Source: Rhizobium viscosum
GTDB taxonomy: Bacteria; Pseudomonadota; Alphaproteobacteria; Rhizobiales; Rhizobiaceae
Assembly (NCBI RefSeq): GCF_014873945.1
Contig: NZ_JADBEC010000001.1
Span: forward strand, 1,116,001 to 1,180,000
Reading direction: 5' to 3'
Length of the DNA: 64,000 nucleotides
Of the stretch, positions 49,206 to 58,805 are shown one piece after another. Each line of letters begins with the position of its first letter. Within the stretch, counting starts at the first letter, position 1. The position numbers and the translations under genes were made by a program. The notes under the pieces were generated by a model. It was given only the letters and a program-made list of their open reading frames with translations, did not search any database and was not told the DNA's origin.

Positions 49206-49368
49206 TCAATCCTCCTCCCCAATGCGGAACTTATAGCATGCTGCATTGCATTATAAAGTGTGCAGCGACGCGATCCGCCGTGCGTGGGATTTGCATATGC
49301 CCGGTATTTCATATATCCGGCAAAATCAGAAAATAACGGGGTAACCGGCTGAAGTTCCGGCGGAGCTC

Positions 49369-51267
49369 ATGGGTACGTCAAGACAAGGCAGATGGCGAAA
49401 AAGGATCGGCCCCGTCTCACGCTGGCTGCCGGCATTTGCCCGTGTCTCCACCATCATATTGTTAATCGGGCTTGCCTTCTTCCTCGCGCTCAGGATCGCC
49501 GCTCCCTATCTTATTTCCACCGGCTTCGTGCGCTCGGGCATCGAGGATGCCCTATCGAAATGGACGGGCTATCACGCGGAGATCAAGGGCAATCCGGTCC
49601 TCGAATTCTGGCCGACGCCACGCATTACGCTCAACGACGTCACTATCCGCCAGCCGCGCGGAAGCGGCGACAAATTGCTCGGCCGCATCGAGAGCCTTTC
49701 AGCCGATTTCAGCCTGATCGATGCGCTACGCGGCCGCACCCGCTTCCACGAATTTCACCTGCTGAGGCCCAACCTCTCGCTGACGCGTGACGAGAACGGC
49801 CTGATCGACTGGAGTTATGCCGGCCTTCTGGCGCGGGCCATCGCAGGTGTGCAGGACAACAACGGCACCGAGATTCTCGCTCCGAAGCTCGACGCCGATA
49901 TCGGCGCCGTGACGGTGGAAGACGGCACGCTGACCCTGACCGACACACGGACGGGCAATATCTACCACTTCGACAGCGTCGCAGCCGATATCGCCTGGCC
50001 GAAGCTGTCGAGGCCAATTTCGGCTGTCCTCATCGCCCGTTTCAACGGCCAGGACCTGAAGGTCGATTTTGCCTCGGCCGCACCACTGCTCGTCTTCGCC
50101 GGCAGGAATGCCGAGATGAAGGCCTCGATCGCTTCCAACCTGATGACCGCGCGTTTCCAGGGCGTCGGCAGCATGGTGAGCCTCTCCTCGGTCTCCGGCA
50201 ATATCAACGCCAGCTTTCCGGATGTGCCGGCCCTCCTGAAATGGTCCGGCAGATCGATCCCGGGGATCGAGTCGTTGAAGAGTGCTTCGATGACCTCGGA
50301 TGTGTCGTCAGTATCAAACGGCTTCCGCTTCAACAATGTCAGCATGACGCTGAACGATGCGAGCGCCACCGGCGTGATGGATTTCACCGTCGCGACCGGC
50401 AAGCGGCCGAAGATCGGCGGGACGCTTGCCTTCGACCAGATGAACCTCAAGCCGTTCCTCGATGCTTTTGCGCTCCGACTTGCCGCCGGCGGCCTGGGCG
50501 ACATGCTGCTACCGAGCCCTCTCGGACCGCTGCAGCTTCTCGATCTCGATGTGCGGCTTTCGGCGCGACAGGCGCAGATGGGTATCTTCTCGCTTGCTTA
50601 TGTCGGCGCCAGCGTGATCGTCGCCGGCGAGGAGGCGAAGTTCGATATCGGCGAAAGCCAGTTCGAGGGCGGCGAAATGACTGCCCATCTGGAGGCGACC
50701 CGCCGCGATTTCGATGGTGGCGGCAAATTGCAGCTTTCGATCCGCAATGCGGACTTCAATGCGCTGGCCGAGAAATTGCAGCTCAAGGGGCCGCTGCCGC
50801 ATGCGATCGGCTCCCTCGACCTTTCGCTGGAGACGCCGAAGGCGATCTGGACGACGGGACTTGCCGATGTAACCGGCAAGCTCCGGTTCTGGACGGCAGC
50901 GGGCTCCATTCCCGGTGTCGATGTCTACGCACTCCGCACCCAGGCAGCGCAGAAGCCGTTCTTCGCGCTAAGCTCCACTGGAAACGGATCCTTCGCCTTC
51001 AGCAAGCTCGATTTTCGGGCCGACTTTGCCAATGGCACAGCGGAAATTCACGATGCGCGATTTGCCGGCTCCGATCAGACGCTGACGCTATCAGGCGTCA
51101 TCACTTATCAGTCGAACGGACTTGCGCTGTCAGGCGTGCTGGAGGCGATCGATCCGGCAAAAGCGGTCGATCTGCCGCGCCTGCCCTTCTTCATCGGCGG
51201 CTCGTGGCCGAACCCTGTCATTTCGCCGGTGCCGCTGTTCAACGCACCCACGAAAACCCAGCCTTAG
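49369..51267 (+). CDS. AsmA-family outer-membrane-assembly-like protein
   Basis: A 632-residue protein with an N-terminal membrane anchor (about residues 27-47, TIILLIGLAFFLALRI) and a large periplasmic part. The AsmA pattern FVRSGIEDALSKWTGYHAEIKGNPVLEFWPTPRITLNDV-type start and repeated beta-rich units run through it, with SLDLSLETPKAIWTTGLADVTGKL near the end. AsmA-like proteins shape lipid transport and outer-membrane assembly. It is divergent from acsA2. Its stop codon is directly followed by a composite repeat. Exact cargo unknown. Confidence 0.85.
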   Translation: MGTSRQGRWRKRIGPVSRWLPAFARVSTIILLIGLAFFLALRIAAPYLISTGFVRSGIEDALSKWTGYHAEIKGNPVLEFWPTPRITLNDVTIRQPRGSGDKLLGRIESLSADFSLIDALRGRTRFHEFHLLRPNLSLTRDENGLIDWSYAGLLARAIAGVQDNNGTEILAPKLDADIGAVTVEDGTLTLTDTRTGNIYHFDSVAADIAWPKLSRPISAVLIARFNGQDLKVDFASAAPLLVFAGRNAEMKASIASNLMTARFQGVGSMVSLSSVSGNINASFPDVPALLKWSGRSIPGIESLKSASMTSDVSSVSNGFRFNNVSMTLNDASATGVMDFTVATGKRPKIGGTLAFDQMNLKPFLDAFALRLAAGGLGDMLLPSPLGPLQLLDLDVRLSARQAQMGIFSLAYVGASVIVAGEEAKFDIGESQFEGGEMTAHLEATRRDFDGGGKLQLSIRNADFNALAEKLQLKGPLPHAIGSLDLSLETPKAIWTTGLADVTGKLRFWTAAGSIPGVDVYALRTQAAQKPFFALSSTGNGSFAFSKLDFRADFANGTAEIHDARFAGSDQTLTLSGVITYQSNGLALSGVLEAIDPAKAVDLPRLPFFIGGSWPNPVISPVPLFNAPTKTQP

Positions 51268-51384
51268 CGCTTTCCTGGTCAGTTCTAGAGCATCTCCGTT
51301 TTTCTTCGAAACACGCAGATGCTCCGTCCCTTTGTCTTCACGCAATTCCGGACGCAAAACCGCTACACGCTTTTGCTGGAATTA
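51268..51384. repeat. Composite repeat between AsmA-like and potI genes
   Basis: The first 20 bases after the stop codon, GCGCTTTCCTGG then TCAG, resemble the arms of the MITE-like element at 31186. A hairpin GAGCATCT/AGATGCTC follows at 51288-51324, and a type B palindrome (CAATTCC ... GGAATT) ends two bases before the potI stop codon on the other strand. Confidence 0.7.
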
Positions 51385-51386
51385 CT

Positions 51387-52205
51387 CTACGCGGTCGCCG
51401 CCGCAGCCCTCTCATCGCGCTCGCGCTGCACTTCGCGACGCTTGGTGACGACAGATGCGCAGATGACGCCAACGGCCACGACGGCGATCAGGATGGTGCA
51501 GACCGCGTTGATTTCGGGCGTCACACCGAGGCGTACCTGGCTATAGATCTTCATCGGCAGGGTGGTTGCGCCCGGTCCTGACGTGAAGCTTGCGATCACG
51601 AGGTCGTCCAGCGAAAGGGTGAAAGCCAGGATCCAACCCGAAAAAACGGCCGGAGAGATGATCGGCAGGGTGATTTCGAAGAAAGTGCGCACCGGCGGTG
51701 CGCCGAGATCCTGGGCTGCCTCCTCGATCGACTGGTCGAAGCTCAGAAGCCGTGACTGGACGACGACGGCGACGAAACACATGGTCAGCGTCGTATGCGC
51801 CAGCGTGATGGTCCAGAAGCCGCGGTCGAAACCGATTGCAACGAAGAGCAGCAGCAACGACAGGCCGGTGATGACCTCCGGCATGACGAGCGGTGCATAG
51901 ACCATGCCCGAGAAGAGCATGCGCCCCCGGAAGCGCGTGTAGCGCACCAGCGTCAGCGCTGCCATGGTGCCGAGGATGGTTGCGAATGTGGCCGATAGCA
52001 GGCCGACACGGATCGTCACCCAGGCTGCATCGAGCAAGGCCTGGTTCGAGAGCAGCGAGACATACCATTTGGTTGAGAAGCCGCCCCAGACGGTGACAAG
52101 CTTCGACTCGTTGAAGGAGAAGACCACCAGAAGCACGATCGGCAGGTAGAGGAAGGCAAAACCCAGCACGACAGAGATGATGTTGAAACGGGTCCATCTC
52201 AGCAT
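51387..52205 (-). CDS. potI: Putrescine/spermidine ABC transporter permease PotI
   Basis: A 272-residue permease with six membrane segments. FAFLYLPIVLLVVFSFNESK opens it and the EAA loop SFDQSIEEAAQDLGAPPVRTFFEITLPIISPAVFSG-type sequence lies near residue 160, typical of PotI/PotC. It pairs with PotH. Three bases separate its start from the potH stop codon. Confidence 0.92.
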   Translation of the reverse strand: MLRWTRFNIISVVLGFAFLYLPIVLLVVFSFNESKLVTVWGGFSTKWYVSLLSNQALLDAAWVTIRVGLLSATFATILGTMAALTLVRYTRFRGRMLFSGMVYAPLVMPEVITGLSLLLLFVAIGFDRGFWTITLAHTTLTMCFVAVVVQSRLLSFDQSIEEAAQDLGAPPVRTFFEITLPIISPAVFSGWILAFTLSLDDLVIASFTSGPGATTLPMKIYSQVRLGVTPEINAVCTILIAVVAVGVICASVVTKRREVQRERDERAAAATA

Positions 52206-52208
52206 GGC

Positions 52209-53120
52209 TTATTTCCCCCGCTCTTCGGCCTTGGCCTGAGCATTCTGGAAGAAGACGATAGGGATCACCAGGATCAGCAGCAGGATGGTGGCGACCGCCG
52301 AGGAGACCGGCCAGTCCCTGTTGGCATTGAATTCGTTCCAGAGTGTCTTGCCGATCATCAGCGTTTGCGAACCACCCAGAAGATCCGGGATGACGAATTC
52401 ACCGACGGCGGGGATGAAGACCAGCATGCAGCCTGCAATCACGCCGGGGATCGATAGCGGGAAGGTGACACGCCAGAAAGCTTGAATCGGCGTGCAGCCC
52501 AGATCCTGGGCCGCCTCGATCAGCGTGCCGTCCATCTTTTCGAGCGCCGAATAGAGCGGCAGCACCATGAAGGGCAGGTAGGAATAGATAATGCCGATGT
52601 AGACGGCCGTGCTGGTGTTGAGGATGATCAGCGGGCTGTCTATGAGGTGTAGTGACAGGAGAAGCTGGTTCAGCAACCCCTCAGGCTTCAGGATGGCGAT
52701 CCAGGAATAAACGCGGATCAGGAAGCTCGTCCAGAAGGGCAGGATCACGAGCATCAGCAGCGTCGGCCTGATCGTGCGAGGCGCCTGCGCCATGCCGTAA
52801 GCGATGGGATAGGCGATCAACAGCATCAGGAAGGTGGAAATCGCCGCGATGATGACGCTCGACAGATAGGCGTTGAAGTAGAGCGGGTCGTCGATCAGAT
52901 AACTGTAATTGTCGAAGGAGAAGGTCGCGACCTTGCCCCAGAAACCGCTCCAGCCGTCGGCAAATGAGAAAACCGGCTCATAGGGTGGTATTGCGATCGC
53001 CGTCGTCGACAGCGAAATGCGGAAGACGATGAAGAACGGCGCGAGAAAAAAGAGCAGCAGCCAAGCATAGGGAATGATGATGACGAGGCGGCTGTAGAAG
53101 CGCGATGCGAGGGTCTGCAT
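52209..53120 (-). CDS. potH: Putrescine/spermidine ABC transporter permease PotH
   Basis: A 303-residue permease with six membrane segments. The N-terminus YAWLLLFFLAPFFIVFRISLS, the EAA loop DGTLIEAAQDLGCTPIQAFWRVTFPL and the late GEFVIPDLLGG match PotH/PotB. Four bases separate its start from potG. Confidence 0.92.
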   Translation of the reverse strand: MQTLASRFYSRLVIIIPYAWLLLFFLAPFFIVFRISLSTTAIAIPPYEPVFSFADGWSGFWGKVATFSFDNYSYLIDDPLYFNAYLSSVIIAAISTFLMLLIAYPIAYGMAQAPRTIRPTLLMLVILPFWTSFLIRVYSWIAILKPEGLLNQLLLSLHLIDSPLIILNTSTAVYIGIIYSYLPFMVLPLYSALEKMDGTLIEAAQDLGCTPIQAFWRVTFPLSIPGVIAGCMLVFIPAVGEFVIPDLLGGSQTLMIGKTLWNEFNANRDWPVSSAVATILLLILVIPIVFFQNAQAKAEERGK

Positions 53121-53124
53121 GGGC

Positions 53125-54267
53125 TCAATCCTTCAGCAGCACGCCGCCATCCTCATCGAAAGAGACCCAGACTTCCTGATCATAGGTGAAGGGGTCGTCG
53201 ACGGAACGCTGTGCGTTGAGGGAAGAGGCTCTGACGAATTTGCCGCTCGGCAGCTTGATATGGAAGACGGTCATGTCGCCGAGATAGGCGATATCCCAGA
53301 TCTCGCCCTTGGCGGCATTGACCGAGGCATTGGCGGGTGCTGCGCGTGTGACGCGGATCTTTTCCGGGCGAATGGCGAAACCGACTGTGCTGCCAACAGC
53401 CCGGCTTTCGTTGCCCGCAATGCGGATCGTGAAGCCGCTTTCGACGGCGATTTCGATTGCACCATTCTCTGCCGCAGCCACCTTGCCATCGAAGATATTC
53501 ACGTCGCCGATGAAGTCAGCCACGAAGCGGGAGTTCGGCGCCTCGTAGATTTCAGCCGGCGTTGCGACCTGCACGACCTTGCCGTGGCTCATGACGGCGA
53601 TGCGGTCGGCCATGGTCATCGCTTCTTCCTGGTCGTGGGTGACGACGACGAAGGTTAGGCCGAGGTTCTGCTGCAGGTCCATCAGTTCGAACTGGGTTTC
53701 CTCGCGCAGTTTCTTGTCGAGCGCACCGAGCGGCTCGTCGAGCAGCAGCACTTTCGGGCGCTTGGCGAGCGAGCGTGCGAGCGCCACGCGCTGGCGCTGG
53801 CCGCCCGAGAGCTGGTTCGGCTTGCGGGAGGCGAATTGCTCGAGTTTCACGAGTTTTAGCATCTGCGACACGCGCTCGGCGATCTCGTCCTTCTGCATGC
53901 CGTCCTGCCTCAGGCCGAAGGCAATGTTCTTCTCGACCGTCATATGCGGGAAAAGAGCGTAGGACTGAAACATCATGTTGACCGGCCGCTTGTAGGGCGG
54001 CGTGCCGGCGAGGTCCGTGCCGTCGAGAACGATTTCACCCGATGTCGGCTGTTCGAAACCGGCGAGCATGCGCAAAAGCGTAGACTTGCCGCAGCCCGAT
54101 GCGCCGAGCAGTGCGAAGAATTCGCGGTGGTAGATATTCAGCGACAGATCGTTGACGGCGGTAAAATCGCCGAAGCGCTTGGTGACATTCTTGAAAGCGA
54201 TGAAGGGTTTTGCAGACGGATCGGTCCAGGGCGCAAAAGCGCGGCGGATATTGCCGAGAGACTTCAT
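53125..54267 (-). CDS. potG: Polyamine ABC transporter ATP-binding protein PotG
   Basis: A 380-residue ABC ATPase with Walker A GASGCGKST near residue 56, Q-loop FQSYALFPHMTVEKNIAFGL, signature LSGGQRQRVALARSL near 157, Walker B LLLDEPLGALD, and a TOBE domain after about residue 290 (AIRPEKIRVTR). It powers PotHI. It follows potF after a 90-base gap with a stem-loop. Confidence 0.94.
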   Translation of the reverse strand: MKSLGNIRRAFAPWTDPSAKPFIAFKNVTKRFGDFTAVNDLSLNIYHREFFALLGASGCGKSTLLRMLAGFEQPTSGEIVLDGTDLAGTPPYKRPVNMMFQSYALFPHMTVEKNIAFGLRQDGMQKDEIAERVSQMLKLVKLEQFASRKPNQLSGGQRQRVALARSLAKRPKVLLLDEPLGALDKKLREETQFELMDLQQNLGLTFVVVTHDQEEAMTMADRIAVMSHGKVVQVATPAEIYEAPNSRFVADFIGDVNIFDGKVAAAENGAIEIAVESGFTIRIAGNESRAVGSTVGFAIRPEKIRVTRAAPANASVNAAKGEIWDIAYLGDMTVFHIKLPSGKFVRASSLNAQRSVDDPFTYDQEVWVSFDEDGGVLLKD

Positions 54268-54322
54268 ATAATTCCCCGAAAGTGCAAGGTTCAGCCGGCC
54301 TCCACCCGGGCCGGGAATTGAA

Positions 54323-54348
54323 AGGCCCGGACGTTTCCGTCCGGGCCT
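54323..54348. promoter_or_regulatory. Stem-loop between potF and potG
   Basis: Perfect 11-base arms AGGCCCGGACG/CGTCCGGGCCT around TTTC, with no T-run, directly after the potF stop codon. Like the dppA-dppB structure, it probably stabilises the binding-protein mRNA. Confidence 0.65.
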
Positions 54349-54357
54349 GGCATCGGC

Positions 54358-55455
54358 TTACTGGCCAGTGACGACCTTCGTCCAGATTCGCGTCGCTGTG
54401 CGCTGGGTCTTCGGATCCCATGGCCGTACAGTGAAGAGGCCTTTCATCACCTCATCCGTCGGATAGACGGCCGGATCTTCCAGAACGCCCTTGCTGACGA
54501 ACTGCTGCGAGGCCTTGTTGCCGTTCGCATAGAAGGTGAAGTCGCTCGCCTTGGCTATGACTTCCGGCTTCATCATGTAGTTCAGGAATTCATGTGCCTC
54601 GGCCACATGCTTGGCATCGGCGGGAATCGCCATCATGTCGAACCACATCTGCGCACCCTGCGCGGGGATCGAGTAATTGACCTCCACCCCATTCTTGGCT
54701 TCGGCCGCGCGGTCTCGGGCCTGCAGCATGTCGCCGGAATAGCCGAAGGCGATGCAGATATCGCCATTGGCAAGAGCGTTGATATATTCGGACGAATGGA
54801 ACTTGCGGATATAGGGACGGACGGCGGTCAGCAGATCCTCGACCTTCTTGAAATCCTCCGGCTTGGTGGAATTCGGATCGAGGCCGAGATAACGCAGCGC
54901 CGTGGTCATCACGTCCTTCGGCGTGTCGAGCACGTAGATGCCGCAGTCCTTGAACTTTTCGGCAACCTTGGGATCGAAGATCACTTCGAGGCCGGGCTTG
55001 GCATCAGGGCCCAGGATTTCGGCAACCTTCTTGGTGTTGTAGCCTATACCATCCGTACCCCACATGTAGTCGACGGCGTATTCGTTGCCCGGGTCATACT
55101 CGGCGGTGCGTTGCTGGATCACATCCCACATGTTGGAAAGGTTCGGCAGCTTGGACTTGTCGAGTTTCTGGAAGACGCCGGCCTGAATCTGGCGCTGCAG
55201 GAAGTCGGCAGTCGGAACGACGACGTCATAACCCGTGCCGCCGGCAAGGAGCTTGGTTTCCACGGTTTCGTTAGAATCGAACGTGTCGTAGACGACTTTG
55301 ATACCGGTTTCCTTGGTGAAGTCCTCGAGGATCGAGCTGTCGATATAATCGGACCAGTTGTAGACGTTGACCACACGCTCCTGGGCGAAGGCCGGCGCGG
55401 CGGCAAGGAGAGCGACAACGGCAACTGCCGTCAGATTGGCTATTCTTGACCTCAT
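54358..55455 (-). CDS. potF: Periplasmic putrescine/spermidine-binding protein PotF
   Basis: A 365-residue solute-binding protein. The signal peptide is about residues 1-25 (LTAVAVVALLAAAPAFAQ). VVNVYNWSDYIDSSILEDFTKETGIKVVYDTFDSNE-type start and LLAGGTGYDVVVPTADFLQ are hallmarks of PotF/PotD. It delivers polyamines to PotGHI and is the first gene of the operon. Confidence 0.94.
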   Translation of the reverse strand: MRSRIANLTAVAVVALLAAAPAFAQERVVNVYNWSDYIDSSILEDFTKETGIKVVYDTFDSNETVETKLLAGGTGYDVVVPTADFLQRQIQAGVFQKLDKSKLPNLSNMWDVIQQRTAEYDPGNEYAVDYMWGTDGIGYNTKKVAEILGPDAKPGLEVIFDPKVAEKFKDCGIYVLDTPKDVMTTALRYLGLDPNSTKPEDFKKVEDLLTAVRPYIRKFHSSEYINALANGDICIAFGYSGDMLQARDRAAEAKNGVEVNYSIPAQGAQMWFDMMAIPADAKHVAEAHEFLNYMMKPEVIAKASDFTFYANGNKASQQFVSKGVLEDPAVYPTDEVMKGLFTVRPWDPKTQRTATRIWTKVVTGQ

Positions 55456-55583
55456 GATATCTCCTGTTTTTTTAAAGGTATCGCGCCCCCGGACACCTCT
55501 TCTTCCCTCTGGTTTGACTGCAGACTAGAAAGGAATTTCTAAGCCTACAAGCGCAAAATCCTGCGGCGTCAATGATTTCACAA

Positions 55584-56978
55584 TCACTGGAAATCGAAGC
55601 TTCCGAGACCGGCAGAAGTCTCGTCCAGGGCGAGTGGACGTGTCAGTGGCGGCTCGGCCCGGGAAAGGCATCCGCGCCTTTCACAAAGACGGCAGGCGGG
55701 GCCAACCGCGACCGGTAGAGCATCACTTCCGCCATAGACCAGACTGTCGCGCAGGGCGGCATCGCAACCGATCAACAGAGCCCTACGCCGAGCCCGTTCG
55801 CCGAACGCCACCACCGGCCCTTCGAGCGTGCGCGCGATCGTCAGGAAAGCCGAACCATCAGGCATGGCAACCGTCTCGACCAATACCCTGCCCGGCTCAA
55901 GAAAGGCGGCGTGGATATTGAGCTTCGGACAGTTGCCGCCAAAGCGCGCCTGCGGAAAGCCCTGGGCGCCTGCCTTGCGGATGACGTGGCCGGCAGCGTC
56001 GCTTTCCATCAGGAAGAATGGAATGCCGGCAGCGCCGGGACGCTGCAGCATGACGAGGCGCGATGCCGCCTGGCTGAAGGAAACAGCGAAACGGGCGCGG
56101 ACGAGATCGATATCGTATCGGCTATTCTGTGCGGCGAGAAGAAAAGCCTCGTAAGGCATCAGCAGCGCCAGCGCCGCACTGCGCGTCAGTTCGAAGCGGG
56201 CGATGCGCCGTGCTTCGTCCGATGCCAAAGGCAGTTCCTCAAGCGCGGCTTCGATCTGGGACCGCAGGGCGAGCCTTGCCACTTCGATGGCGATTTCCTG
56301 TGCTTGATCGGCCCCCGAAAGGCGCTCGGACAGGAAAAGGCGCATCGAGTGACGATCAAAGCGCCGGCGCAGATCCGGCATGACATGGACGGGCAGGATG
56401 CGGGTGGCGACGCCGCGCTCATTCTTCAGCCAGTCCTTCAGACTGCCGCCGGCAGCCAGTCCGTTGGCGAAACTTTCCGCCGCCGCCTCAATGTCAGCGA
56501 AATAAGCGGGGCGCCGCTCCAGCACCTCCCTCACCTCGTCCAGAGGCAAGCGCCCGGGAGCGACCGGTGCGCGGCCCTCGCCCGCCATCAAGGCCGTCAG
56601 ATCGGAAAGCCGGGCGGCCTGCTCGCGATAGGCGCGGTAGAGCTTGATCATGCCGCCAGCCGCATTGGGTGCGGCATCGGCCACTTCGACAAGCTCCTGA
56701 TCGCCCGGCAGCTCACCCGATAGCAACGGATCGGCGAACACCTCCTTCAACTGAGCAAGGCTGCCGGCGGTTTCGCCCTGCAGTTCCTCAAGATCGATGC
56801 GGTAGACGGAAGAGAGCTTGAGCAGCAGTTGCACCGTCAACGGGCGCTGGTTGCGTTCGATCAAATTCAGATAAGAGGGGGAGATTTCCAGCGCCTCGGC
56901 CATGGCGGTCTGCGTCAATGCCAGCGCATTGCGGATGCGCCTGACTTTCGGCCCCGCAAATATCTTCCGTTCCGCCAT
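55584..56978 (-). CDS. ScfR-type XRE regulator with IrrE-like domain
   Basis: A 464-residue regulator. The XRE helix-turn-helix is at about residues 10-65 (RNALALTQTAMAEALEISPS, then LNLIERNQRPLTVQLLLKLS), the middle carries the DUF955/short-chain fatty acyl regulator fold, and the end has a CRLCERRGCLSRAEPPL cysteine cluster typical of ScfR. In actinobacteria and rhizobia such proteins regulate the glyoxylate shunt and acetate or propionate use. It is divergent from aceA, with repeated TTTACA words between. Start at ATG 56978, with AAAGGA seven bases upstream. Confidence 0.88.
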   Translation of the reverse strand: MAERKIFAGPKVRRIRNALALTQTAMAEALEISPSYLNLIERNQRPLTVQLLLKLSSVYRIDLEELQGETAGSLAQLKEVFADPLLSGELPGDQELVEVADAAPNAAGGMIKLYRAYREQAARLSDLTALMAGEGRAPVAPGRLPLDEVREVLERRPAYFADIEAAAESFANGLAAGGSLKDWLKNERGVATRILPVHVMPDLRRRFDRHSMRLFLSERLSGADQAQEIAIEVARLALRSQIEAALEELPLASDEARRIARFELTRSAALALLMPYEAFLLAAQNSRYDIDLVRARFAVSFSQAASRLVMLQRPGAAGIPFFLMESDAAGHVIRKAGAQGFPQARFGGNCPKLNIHAAFLEPGRVLVETVAMPDGSAFLTIARTLEGPVVAFGERARRRALLIGCDAALRDSLVYGGSDALPVAVGPACRLCERRGCLSRAEPPLTRPLALDETSAGLGSFDFQ

Positions 56979-56988
56979 TGTCACATCC

Positions 56989-57113
56989 TTTACATGCCAG
57001 AATTTACAAGTTTTTACAAAATTACAAAAGAAGTCTGTAAATCCTCCTCATCCTAACCTCTTTCCTTACCTGAGATCAAAGGTTTTTCTGGATAATTCTC
57101 TCAGCTTTGTAAA
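56989..57113. promoter_or_regulatory. Repeated TTTACA/TGTAAA sites between scfR and aceA
   Basis: TTTACA occurs at 56989, 57003 and 57013 and TTACA at about 57022, with TGTAAA at 57036 and 57108. Those at 57003, 57013 and 57022 are about ten bases apart, one helical turn. The cluster covers the promoter region of both divergent genes and fits a cooperative operator of the ScfR-type regulator. Confidence 0.6.
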
Positions 57114-57161
57114 TCCTGTCATCAACGCTCAGGCGTTCAGAGTTCTTGAGAGGAGATTGAC

Positions 57162-58451
57162 ATGACAGATTTTTACAAACTCATTCGCAATGCACCTAAT
57201 GGTCGTTTCGACGGTATCGAGCGACCCTATTGCGCCGCCGATGTCGAGCGTCTTCGCGGCTCCGTCACGCTCCGCCACACGCTGGCCGAAATGGGAGCTC
57301 AGCGTCTCTGGCAGCTTCTGCACGAGGAGAATTTCGTTAACGCGCTCGGCGCGCTCTCGGGCAACCAGGCCATGCAGATGGTGCGCGCCGGGCTGAAAGC
57401 GATCTATCTTTCCGGCTGGCAGGTCGCCGCCGACGCCAATACCGCGTCATCCATGTATCCGGATCAATCGCTCTATCCCGCCAATGCCGGACCGGAGCTT
57501 GCCAAACGCATCAACCGCACGCTCCAGCGCGCCGACCAGATCGAGACATCCGAAGGCAACGGGCTTTCGGTCGAGACCTGGTTTGCACCGATCGTCGCCG
57601 ACGCCGAAGCCGGTTTCGGTGGGCCGCTCAACGCCTTCGAGATCATGAAAGCCTATATCGAGGCGGGTGCGGCCGGTGTTCATTTCGAGGACCAACTGGC
57701 CTCGGAGAAAAAATGCGGCCATCTCGGCGGCAAAGTGCTGATCCCGACCGCCGCCCATATCCGCAACCTCGACGCGGCGCGGCTTGCGGCCGATGTCATG
57801 GGCGTGCCGACGCTCGTCATTGCCCGCACTGATGCCGAAGCGGCCAAGCTTCTGACGTCTGACATCGACGAGCGCGACCAGCCTTTCGTCGATTATGATG
57901 CCGGGCGAACGGTCGAGGGCTTCTATCAGGTGCGCAACGGGCTGGAACCCTGCATTGCGCGTGCCGTCGCCTATGCATCGCATTGCGACCTCATCTGGTG
58001 CGAAACGTCGAAGCCGGACCTGGAACAGGCGCGCCGCTTTGCCGAGGGCGTCCACAAAGTCCATCCCGGCAAGCTGCTTGCCTATAATTGCTCGCCCTCC
58101 TTCAACTGGAAGAAAAACCTCGACGATGCTGTCATCGCCAGGTTCCAGCGCGAACTCGGCGCCATGGGCTACAAGTTCCAGTTCATCACGCTCGCCGGGT
58201 TCCACCAGCTGAATTACGGCATGTACGAGCTCGCCAGCGGCTATCGCGAGCGGCAGATGGAGGCCTATTGCGAGCTGCAGCAGGCGGAATTCGCAGCGGA
58301 GCCGCGCGGCTATACCGCCACCAAACATCAGCGTGAAGTCGGCACCGGCTATTTCGACGCCGTGTCGCTGGCGATTTCAGGTGGCCGCGCCTCGACGACG
58401 GCCATGGGGGAATCAACCGAACACGCCCAGTTCAAACCGGCTGCCGAGTAG
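57162..58451 (+). CDS. aceA: Isocitrate lyase
   Basis: A 429-residue isocitrate lyase, splitting isocitrate to glyoxylate and succinate in the glyoxylate shunt. The catalytic loop KKCGH lies at 183-187 with Cys185, and [36 protein letters not shown] and [20 protein letters not shown] follow the family order. AGGAG is seven bases before ATG. It is transcribed away from the ScfR-type gene. It is needed for growth on acetate or fatty acids. Confidence 0.96.
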   Translation: MTDFYKLIRNAPNGRFDGIERPYCAADVERLRGSVTLRHTLAEMGAQRLWQLLHEENFVNALGALSGNQAMQMVRAGLKAIYLSGWQVAADANTASSMYPDQSLYPANAGPELAKRINRTLQRADQIETSEGNGLSVETWFAPIVADAEAGFGGPLNAFEIMKAYIEAGAAGVHFEDQLASEKKCGHLGGKVLIPTAAHIRNLDAARLAADVMGVPTLVIARTDAEAAKLLTSDIDERDQPFVDYDAGRTVEGFYQVRNGLEPCIARAVAYASHCDLIWCETSKPDLEQARRFAEGVHKVHPGKLLAYNCSPSFNWKKNLDDAVIARFQRELGAMGYKFQFITLAGFHQLNYGMYELASGYRERQMEAYCELQQAEFAAEPRGYTATKHQREVGTGYFDAVSLAISGGRASTTAMGESTEHAQFKPAAE

Positions 58452-58464
58452 AGGAGGAAACGAC

Positions 58465-58701
58465 ATGGCATCCATTGCGCGCGTCCGCGAACGGACGGAA
58501 GAGCAGGCAAGCAGCATGACGGACGATCAGCAGACGGTGATCCGCATGCTCGCCAACGATCTGCACAGGCTGAATCTATCAGTGATGAAGGCGGTCGAGG
58601 CCGGTGTTTCGGTGGAGCTGGTACGCTCTGCCCGGCATCATGGCGGTGACGGCAACTGGGGAGATCTGCTGATCCCCGTCATCGTCGCCAACAGAAATTA
58701 G
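58465..58701 (+). CDS. Small hypothetical protein downstream of aceA
   Basis: A 78-residue protein, highly charged and without membrane segments, starting MASIARVRERTEEQASSMTD and ending GDLLIPVIVANRN. GAGGAGG before the ATG and a position 13 bases after the aceA stop codon indicate cotranscription. No known domain. A strong hairpin follows. A small gene in this position is common in rhizobia by memory. Confidence 0.75.
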   Translation: MASIARVRERTEEQASSMTDDQQTVIRMLANDLHRLNLSVMKAVEAGVSVELVRSARHHGGDGNWGDLLIPVIVANRN

Positions 58702-58706
58702 GTTAA

Positions 58707-58732
58707 GGTCCGGTGGTAAAGACCACCGGACC
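58707..58732 (+). terminator. Hairpin after the aceA operon
   Basis: Perfect 11-base arms GGTCCGGTGGT/ACCACCGGACC around AAAG, just past the stop codon of the small gene, ending the aceA transcript. The T-run is weak. Confidence 0.6.
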
Positions 58733-58805
58733 TACGCTATTTGACGCAATTGTCAGTACAACGGAGTCGCGGCATAATTGAGCATATCTTCGAACGGAAC
58801 TGCAT

